This document shows, one piece after another, positions 57,242 to 64,000 of a DNA stretch of 64,000 bases. Source of the DNA: a bacterium (GTDB taxonomy: Bacteria; SM23-31); contig JANQEH010000166.1 in the NCBI GenBank assembly GCA_028278455.1, positions 1-64,000 of the forward strand. The letters are read 5' to 3'. Within the stretch, counting starts at the first letter, position 1. The number at the start of each line of letters is the position of its first letter. The notes below the pieces were generated by a model. That model was not told the origin of the DNA. It searched no databases and saw only the letters and a program-made list of their open reading frames with translations. The position numbers and the translations under genes are program-made.

Positions 57242-58717
57242 ATGCAGCATAATTTAAATCTTTCAAAAAAGATAATCCAGATTTTTATAATTTTCTCTTT
57301 ATTTGCAGCATTTAGGGAAAACTGTGAAGCTCAGCTTAACCTGAATCTCGTTGAAGCACAAAAGCTGGCAACTGAGAACAGTCCTGATATTAAAAGGATC
57401 GGTTATGACATGGAACGCAATAGCGAACTCTTAAAAGCGAGGCTTGCTGCTAATAAATCGAACTTCAGCCTGAGTCTGAATCCTTTAAGCTACAGCGAGA
57501 ACCTTACTTTCAATTCTTTTCTATCGGCCTGGAGCGAGAATGAAACTAAAGAATCATTCGGTACTTTCCGAATATCACAACCGATCGAAAAAACCGGCGG
57601 TACGCTTTCCCTTATAAACAGGTTTTCATGGCAGGATTCATACAGCGATTACCAGGATATAAGGAATAAACAATTCTCAAATAACCTGTATCTGAGTTTT
57701 ACACAGCCGATCTGGACTTACAATACTATTACTCTCGAGACGAGGCAGCTCGAGCTGAACCTCGAGCAGACGGAACTTAATTATTCCATACAGAAGCTTC
57801 TGCTTGAAAAGCAGGTCGCGCAGAGTTTTTACAGTGCCTATGAGTATAAAATGAGCCTCGAGATCGCACTCGAAGAACAAAAAAACCAGGAAGCAAGCTA
57901 TCAGCTGATAAAGAACAAGGTTGATGCAGATCTTGCGGCAAGAGAAGAACTTTACCAGGCAGAATTGAATCTTTCTTCGAGCAATTCCACTGCAGCTAAT
58001 GCTCAGGTTCAACTTGAAAATGCATATGATGACCTTAAGATCCTGTTGGGATTGGCCTTGAATGATGATATAGCTGTTGAAGCTGATCTCTCATACCGGG
58101 ATGTTGAAGTGGACCTGAGCAAAGCAATTTCGTACGGCCTCGATAAGAGGATGGAACTGAGGCAGAGAGAGATCGATATCCAGAATGCACAGATGGACCT
58201 AACTGAAACGGAAGCTCAGAATGAATTCAAAGGACAGGTATTACTTGATGTCGGTTTAATAGGGACAGATGAAAACCTGGGAAATATTTATGATACACCT
58301 ACCCAGAACAAGACCGTCTCGCTGTCTGTAGAGATACCTCTGTGGGACTGGGGAGAGACGGCTTCCAGGATAAAGGCTGCTGAAGCTGATATCAAAAAGG
58401 GACAGCTCTCATATGATGATGAGGTAAACAGTATAGTCCTCGAAATAAGAAAAAGTTACAGGAATCTTTCAAACTTGAGAAACCAGATAGTTATAGCGGA
58501 ACAGAATGTCCGCAATGCTGAGTTGACATATGAGATCAACAGGGAGAAGTATGAGTATGGTGACCTGACGAGTATGGACCTTTCACTTTACCAGACACAG
58601 CTATCTCAGAAGAGGATAGATCTGGTGTCTGCCCAGGTAGATTATAAACTTGCTCTGCTCGATCTAAAGATCCAGTCACTCTGGGATTTTGAAAAGAATG
58701 AACCGGTGATAAAATAA
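57242..58717 (+). CDS. TolC-family outer membrane efflux protein
   Basis: Signal peptide, paired long helical repeats (NLNLVEAQKLATENSPDIKRIGYDMERNSELLKA...; SVEIPLWDWGETASRIKAAEADIKKGQLSYDDEVNSIVLEIRKSYRNL). Confidence 0.9.
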   Translation: MQHNLNLSKKIIQIFIIFSLFAAFRENCEAQLNLNLVEAQKLATENSPDIKRIGYDMERNSELLKARLAANKSNFSLSLNPLSYSENLTFNSFLSAWSENETKESFGTFRISQPIEKTGGTLSLINRFSWQDSYSDYQDIRNKQFSNNLYLSFTQPIWTYNTITLETRQLELNLEQTELNYSIQKLLLEKQVAQSFYSAYEYKMSLEIALEEQKNQEASYQLIKNKVDADLAAREELYQAELNLSSSNSTAANAQVQLENAYDDLKILLGLALNDDIAVEADLSYRDVEVDLSKAISYGLDKRMELRQREIDIQNAQMDLTETEAQNEFKGQVLLDVGLIGTDENLGNIYDTPTQNKTVSLSVEIPLWDWGETASRIKAAEADIKKGQLSYDDEVNSIVLEIRKSYRNLSNLRNQIVIAEQNVRNAELTYEINREKYEYGDLTSMDLSLYQTQLSQKRIDLVSAQVDYKLALLDLKIQSLWDFEKNEPVIK

Positions 58718-58755
58718 CAATGTGAAATTGAACCGTTCAAAATAGAATAATCAAT

Positions 58756-59865
58756 TTGAGGAATAGAAAAATGTACAGGGACCAGATAACTATCAGAAGA
58801 ATAATCGCTGGAAAAAGAATGAGCTTAATACTCGGACTTCTTTTTCTTTTCTGCGGATCTCCCGAAAGTTATGTTGAATCGGTTGTTGAGATACCTGTTG
58901 AAGTTGAAGAGGTAAAGCTTAGCTCCATCGAGGAATTTGTTGTGGCGACAGGGACAGTAAATGCTTCAAAAGAGGCAATACTGTATACCGAATCCGACGG
59001 TTATTACAGAAAAGGGATCAATCCCCGGACCTCAAAGCCTTATGCGATCGGTGACAGGATAAAAAAGGATGAGATCATAATTTACACGGATAATCCTGAG
59101 AAAGTTAATTCAATAAAGATCGATTACTATAAACTTAGCCTTGAGAATGCCCGGAGGGAGTACGAGAAACAGAAATCCCTGTATGATAAAGGCGGTGTTA
59201 CGCTTAGCGAGCTGAGCAGCGCCGAGCGGACCAGAATGGACGCGGAATACAGCTATGAAAACGCTGAGATACAGCTCGAGAAGCTTAAAGTTACTGCTCC
59301 CTTTGACGGTGTTATCGTGGATATACCATATTACACTGAGAGTGTCAAGATCGCAACAAATGTTGAAGTTGTCCATCTTCTTGATTTTAATTCCCTGAAT
59401 ATGGAAGTAAACCTTCCCGATAAGCTTCTTAGCACTATCAAGGTAGGTCAGAATGTAAGGATCATGAATTATAAAACACCGGATATGAGAGTCGATGCAG
59501 CAATTACACAGGTGTCTCCTGCTCTGAATCCCGACACGAGAACCTTTAAAGCTTCACTGATTATCAGGAATACTGACTGGCAGTTAAGACCGGGAATGTT
59601 CGTTAAGGCCGAGATAATAACAGCAAGGAAAGACGATGTTGTAGTAATTCCTAAAGAGATCATCACTGTCCGCAGCGACAGAAAGACTGTTTTTATTATC
59701 AACCAGGGATTTGCCCGTGAAAGAAGGATTAGAATTGGGCTGGAAAATCCTGATGAGGCTGAGGTGACAGATGGACTTTCAGAAAACGACAGGATAGTTA
59801 TAAAGGGATACGAGACTCTCAGAACCGGATCAAAAGTTAAAGTATCTCAGAATCAGGGAAAATAA
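58756..59865 (+). CDS. RND efflux periplasmic adaptor (membrane fusion protein)
   Basis: VATGTVNASKEAILYTESDGYY...LEKLKVTAPFDGVIVDIPYYTESVKIATNVEVVHLLDFNSLNMEVNLPDKLL...LRPGMFVKAEII. Confidence 0.92.
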   Translation: MRNRKMYRDQITIRRIIAGKRMSLILGLLFLFCGSPESYVESVVEIPVEVEEVKLSSIEEFVVATGTVNASKEAILYTESDGYYRKGINPRTSKPYAIGDRIKKDEIIIYTDNPEKVNSIKIDYYKLSLENARREYEKQKSLYDKGGVTLSELSSAERTRMDAEYSYENAEIQLEKLKVTAPFDGVIVDIPYYTESVKIATNVEVVHLLDFNSLNMEVNLPDKLLSTIKVGQNVRIMNYKTPDMRVDAAITQVSPALNPDTRTFKASLIIRNTDWQLRPGMFVKAEIITARKDDVVVIPKEIITVRSDRKTVFIINQGFARERRIRIGLENPDEAEVTDGLSENDRIVIKGYETLRTGSKVKVSQNQGK

Positions 59866-59893
59866 AATAGCAATTTGAACACTGAGGCTTCTA

Positions 59894-62800
59894 ATGAGAA
59901 AAGTAGTACATTTCGCAGTCAACTTTCCGGTAACGATATCAATGCTTGTGCTTGGAGTTATACTTCTTGGGATTATTTCATTCCAAAAACTCGGTATGGA
60001 TCTCTTTCCGGAATTGAATAATCCTAGAATATACATCGAACTGGAAGCAGGTGAGAGCACTCCGGAAGAACTGGAAAAGCTGTATGTAGAAAACATCGAG
60101 GCGCAGGCAATACGCCAGAAAAATGCTGTACAGGTCTCATCCATACTCAGCGTGGGTTCGGCATTGACTACCGTTGAGTTTGCATGGGAATCTGACATGG
60201 ATGAGGCATTTCTCGATATACAGAAGGCAATGTCGAATATCAAACAGAGTGACGGAGTGGATGACCTGATTATTTCGCAGCAGGATCCTAACGCTGATCC
60301 TGTATTGGTTATGGGATTCCTTCATCCCGCGATATCGGATATGGATGAACTGAGGAGGATAGCTGAGTCGAGGATAAGAGATAGACTGATACGGCTGGAA
60401 GGGATAGCCGATGTCAGGCTTTTGGGACAGGAAGAAAAGGAAATATCAATTGAGACCGATCCCTATACACTTGAAGCATTTTCATTGACACCGTCTGATA
60501 TAACAAGCAAAATCACGAGCTATAACAGGAACATATCCGGCGGTACACTTGAAGAAATGGGGACAAAATACATAATCAAAGGAGTAAGTGAATTAGGATC
60601 AATAACCGATCTCGGTCAGATCGTTCTGGTGAATAAGCAGATCACTACAGGTGAAAGCAGCATAAATACTGCCGGAAACACAGAAGATGTACTGGTTTAC
60701 CTCCGGGACGTTGCCGAGATAAGAATGGTCAACAAGGAACCTGAGAGCATAGTAAGGCTGAACGGTGTGAGGTGTATTGCTGTAGCGGCTTATAAAGAAA
60801 CAAAATTCAACACTGTCCAGGTTGTAGATGATTTTCTCGGTTTACTTGAAGATATTAGAAATGAAATGCCGGGATTCGAGCTTCCGATTATCCAGAACAA
60901 AGGTGAATTCATAACATCATCAATAGAGGAAGTACAGCAGACATTGCTGATCGGTATCCTTCTGGCAGTAATAATACTCTTCGTCTTCCTGCGCCGGATC
61001 GGGACTACTGCAATTATAAGCGTAGCTATCCCTGTCTCAATTATTGCAACATTCAATCTTATGTATTTCAACGGCCTTACCCTGAATATCATGACACTTG
61101 GCGGGCTTGCCCTGGGTGCAGGAATGCTTGTGGATAACGCAATTGTCGTTATGGAAAATATATTCAGGAATATTGAAGAAGGGATGAGTCTGAAAGAAGC
61201 TATTTTGACCGGGACCGACCAGGTAGCCGGCGCTATTACAGCATCAACGGTTACAACTATAATCGTCTTTCTGCCTATTGTTTATCTACACGGCTCAAGT
61301 GGGGAGTTATTCAAAGACCAGGCTTGGACGGTAACATTCTCTCTGCTTTCATCACTTCTGGTCGCTATCCTGGTTATACCGATGCTTAGCGTCAAAATAC
61401 TATCCGACAAGAAAACTGATAAATATACAATGGAAACGATCAGGTTTCCACGTTATGAGGGATTTCTAAAGAAAGTCCTGAGATATAAATACTATGTAAT
61501 TATGGCCGCTGCCGGACTCATCGCGGGTGCAGTATACATGGTACCGGTTATAGGAAGCGAGTTTGTTCCCAAATCAGATACTAACGAATTTACCGTAGAT
61601 ATCAAACTGCCCGAAGGTACTGAACTTAACAGGACTGCGGGTACGGTCTCCGGAATTGAGGAAAGCATTCTTTCGCTGTTCGGTAATGATATCTCATCAT
61701 ATTACAGTATTTCAGGGCCCACATCCGAACTTAGCGGGGTGTCATCTTCAGTATTTCAGGATGAAAACACTGCGACATTGAATTTTCTATTTAAAAGTGA
61801 ATTCAAAATACCATCCGATACGGTTTTCTCAATGATAGACCGAGTATTGTCTGAAATACCGGAATTGGAATTCAATATATACCAGGAACAGACTACTCTT
61901 GAACTTACACTGGGTGATGAGACCGAACCTTTAGTTATTGAGATCCAGGGTGAAGATCTTGAAGTGATCCGGGACCTTACTGAAATAATAAAGACAGATC
62001 TTTCAGGGTATAAAGAACTCTACAATATAAAATCGAGTTTTGATGAAGGCAGGCCTGAAATAGATATTGTAATAGATCCGGTAATAGCTGGAATTTATAA
62101 TATCAGCGTTGATGCAATCATTTCCGATCTGCAGAGTATGCTCATAGGAAATGAGACCGGGAAGATCGAGACGGACGGAGAACTTTTAGACATGACGGTT
62201 AGGCTGCCGAAACTGAGCGTGAGTGACCTGGAAGACGTATCGATCGGGAACGCAGGCTCGAATATCAGCCTTTATTCGATCGCTGATATAGAAATCAAAA
62301 GGGCGCCTGCCGCTATTTACAGAAATGATCAGGTTAGAGTTGGAAAACTCTCGTCAAATCTAACCAGTGAGACTCCTCTTGACAGGTTAGTTGAAAGGAT
62401 AAAGAACACACTGGAAGGTATTACATTTCCACCGGACTACAAGTACGAGATCACCGGTGAGGAAAAGCAAAGACAGGAAGCGTTTGACAACCTTAGTTTT
62501 GCATTGATCCTTTCCCTTGTTCTTGTCTACATGGTGCTTGCTTCCCAGTTTGAATCTCTTGTTCACCCGTTTACGGTGATACTCTCAATCCCGCTGGCGA
62601 TAGTCGGGGCTGTGTTCATCTTCTTTTTTCTCGGCAGGTCGTTGAATATAATGGCGTTCATAGGTATAATCATGCTTGTCGGTATAGCAGTTAATGATTC
62701 GATTATTTTAGTTGATGCTATCAATCAGCTCAAGAGAAAGGGAATGTCCCGTGCAGAAGCTATTATTCTGGCTGGGCAGAGGAGGATCCGGCCAATTGTA

Positions 62801-63013
62801 ATGACAAGTCTGACTACAATTCTCGCCCTGACACCGCTAACACTGGGAATGGGAGAGGGAGCTTCATTAAGAGCTCCAATGGCCATAGCGGTGATTGGAG
62901 GATTATTTACAGCAACGTTATTGACCCTGGTCGTTATCCCCTGTGTTTATTCTGTAATGGACGGATTGACAGGGGATCCAGCGAAAAGCAGAACAGAACG
63001 GGAGACCGGATAA
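59894..63013 (+). CDS. RND-family efflux transporter (AcrB/HAE1-like)
   Basis: LGMDLFPELNNPRIYIELEAGESTPEELE; GGLALGAGMLVDNAIVVMENIFRN; MLVGIAVNDSIILVDAINQLKRKGMSRAEAIILAGQRRIRPIVMTSLTTILALTPL. Confidence 0.95.
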   Translation: MRKVVHFAVNFPVTISMLVLGVILLGIISFQKLGMDLFPELNNPRIYIELEAGESTPEELEKLYVENIEAQAIRQKNAVQVSSILSVGSALTTVEFAWESDMDEAFLDIQKAMSNIKQSDGVDDLIISQQDPNADPVLVMGFLHPAISDMDELRRIAESRIRDRLIRLEGIADVRLLGQEEKEISIETDPYTLEAFSLTPSDITSKITSYNRNISGGTLEEMGTKYIIKGVSELGSITDLGQIVLVNKQITTGESSINTAGNTEDVLVYLRDVAEIRMVNKEPESIVRLNGVRCIAVAAYKETKFNTVQVVDDFLGLLEDIRNEMPGFELPIIQNKGEFITSSIEEVQQTLLIGILLAVIILFVFLRRIGTTAIISVAIPVSIIATFNLMYFNGLTLNIMTLGGLALGAGMLVDNAIVVMENIFRNIEEGMSLKEAILTGTDQVAGAITASTVTTIIVFLPIVYLHGSSGELFKDQAWTVTFSLLSSLLVAILVIPMLSVKILSDKKTDKYTMETIRFPRYEGFLKKVLRYKYYVIMAAAGLIAGAVYMVPVIGSEFVPKSDTNEFTVDIKLPEGTELNRTAGTVSGIEESILSLFGNDISSYYSISGPTSELSGVSSSVFQDENTATLNFLFKSEFKIPSDTVFSMIDRVLSEIPELEFNIYQEQTTLELTLGDETEPLVIEIQGEDLEVIRDLTEIIKTDLSGYKELYNIKSSFDEGRPEIDIVIDPVIAGIYNISVDAIISDLQSMLIGNETGKIETDGELLDMTVRLPKLSVSDLEDVSIGNAGSNISLYSIADIEIKRAPAAIYRNDQVRVGKLSSNLTSETPLDRLVERIKNTLEGITFPPDYKYEITGEEKQRQEAFDNLSFALILSLVLVYMVLASQFESLVHPFTVILSIPLAIVGAVFIFFFLGRSLNIMAFIGIIMLVGIAVNDSIILVDAINQLKRKGMSRAEAIILAGQRRIRPIVMTSLTTILALTPLTLGMGEGASLRAPMAIAVIGGLFTATLLTLVVIPCVYSVMDGLTGDPAKSRTERETG

Positions 63014-63029
63014 TCATCCGGAAAATTAT

Positions 63030-64000
63030 ATGAGTTTTATAAGAATCGTAATCAGGAGAAAAACTCTCGTCAGCATGCTTTTTATCGGGCTGTCAATGCT
63101 GGGATACCTGTCCTACAAACAGCTCCCTATGGAACTGATGCCTAATGTCGAGTATCCTTATCTTATTGTCCGTGTCTCAGGTTCCGGTGAAATGGATCCT
63201 GAATATATCGAAGAGACAGCAGTAATCCCTGTTGAAGGTGTTATCGCTACCATGGAGAAAGTCAGCAGTATCGAAGCAAGCATAAACAGAAGACGGGGTA
63301 CGATCTATGTCTATTTCGATCAGGGTGCGGATATTGAATATACCTATCTGAAGCTTCAGGAAAAACTCTCCAGCCTGAGCACGGATATTACGGATGAATT
63401 TTCCATCAATGTAGATAAGGTAGATACTGAACGGCTTTCGAATACATTCATGAGGCTGCAGGTAAGGGGAAGCGGCGGACTGGAACGTGTCAGGGCGGTT
63501 ATAGACAAATCCATCAGGAACGATCTTGAATACATCGAAGGTGTTGCCACGGTCGAGATAGTCGGCGGGCAGGAGAAGGTACTCGAGATCAGGCTGAATG
63601 ATGAAGCAACTGAATCTTACGGAATCACGCCATCTAATATAAGTAATTTAATAAGAAGAAATAATAATGACAGGACATTCGTCGGTTTTGCATATGAAAA
63701 AGACAGGCACTATTTTGTCAACGTAGTAGCAGAATATGAAAACGTTACCGATGTCGAGAATATTATTGTCGATCCCTCGGGCCCGGTATTCTTGAAGGAT
63801 ATGGCGGAGATATATTTCGGAGTCAAGGAGCAGGAATCTATTAGCAGGGTAAACGGGATGGATGCTGTTACGATTCAGCTTGTGAGGGATGCAAATGTAA
63901 ATCTTATTGAATTGTCCCAAGTCACGAGGGACATTATTGGTAAACTGAACAGGGATTTAAGATACCAGGATGTAGAGATAGTAATCCAGACCGATGAAGC
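63030..64000 (+). CDS. Second RND-family efflux transporter, N-terminal part (runs off window)
   Basis: Open frame absent from the ORF track: MSFIRIVIRRKTLVSMLFIGLSMLGYLSYKQLPMELMPNVEYPYLIVRVSGSGEMDPEYIEETAVIPVEGVIATMEK... Confidence 0.9.
   Translation, partial: MSFIRIVIRRKTLVSMLFIGLSMLGYLSYKQLPMELMPNVEYPYLIVRVSGSGEMDPEYIEETAVIPVEGVIATMEKVSSIEASINRRRGTIYVYFDQGADIEYTYLKLQEKLSSLSTDITDEFSINVDKVDTERLSNTFMRLQVRGSGGLERVRAVIDKSIRNDLEYIEGVATVEIVGGQEKVLEIRLNDEATESYGITPSNISNLIRRNNNDRTFVGFAYEKDRHYFVNVVAEYENVTDVENIIVDPSGPVFLKDMAEIYFGVKEQESISRVNGMDAVTIQLVRDANVNLIELSQVTRDIIGKLNRDLRYQDVEIVIQTDE

Noticed and set aside
1-64000. CRISPR arrays, tRNA/rRNA genes, transposases or prophage genes
   Set aside because: No regularly spaced repeats, tRNA-like cloverleafs, rRNA signatures or mobile-element proteins were recognised; a tRNAscan-SE or CRISPR finder run was not possible here.

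Overview
The window is AT-rich bacterial DNA dominated by signal transduction. Three paralogous cassettes share the order [sensor kinase]-[NtrC-type sigma54 regulator]-[sigma54 promoter with upstream palindromes]-[single-domain receiver]-(CheW)-(DcaP-like porin)-MCP-[PAS histidine kinase]. They lie at about 1-10.6 kb (left end truncated), 10.7-20.9 kb and 38.2-50.2 kb. I found -24/-12 sigma54 promoter matches and cassette-specific inverted repeats upstream of the receiver gene in all three. No CheA, CheR or CheB is encoded in the window, although the MCPs end in xFxxF tails that resemble CheR/CheB tethers. Between the cassettes lie an araB-xylA pair, a Tat-exported class V aminotransferase, a STAS protein, an ABM-domain protein, and a hybrid respiratory cluster qmoABC-dsrJOP (no dsrMK, no aprAB in view) followed by a two-component pair. 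The right end holds a cNMP-binding protein, a decayed sulfatase, an ABC transporter whose permease is fused to a degenerate M1-like and golvesin-like exodomain, and a TolC/MFP/RND/RND efflux operon that runs off the right edge. Two clear pseudogenes are a receiver with two in-frame stops and a sulfatase with multiple frame breaks and a mutated active-site motif. No rRNA, tRNA, CRISPR array or transposase was recognised. All calls come from reading the sequence; no database search was run.
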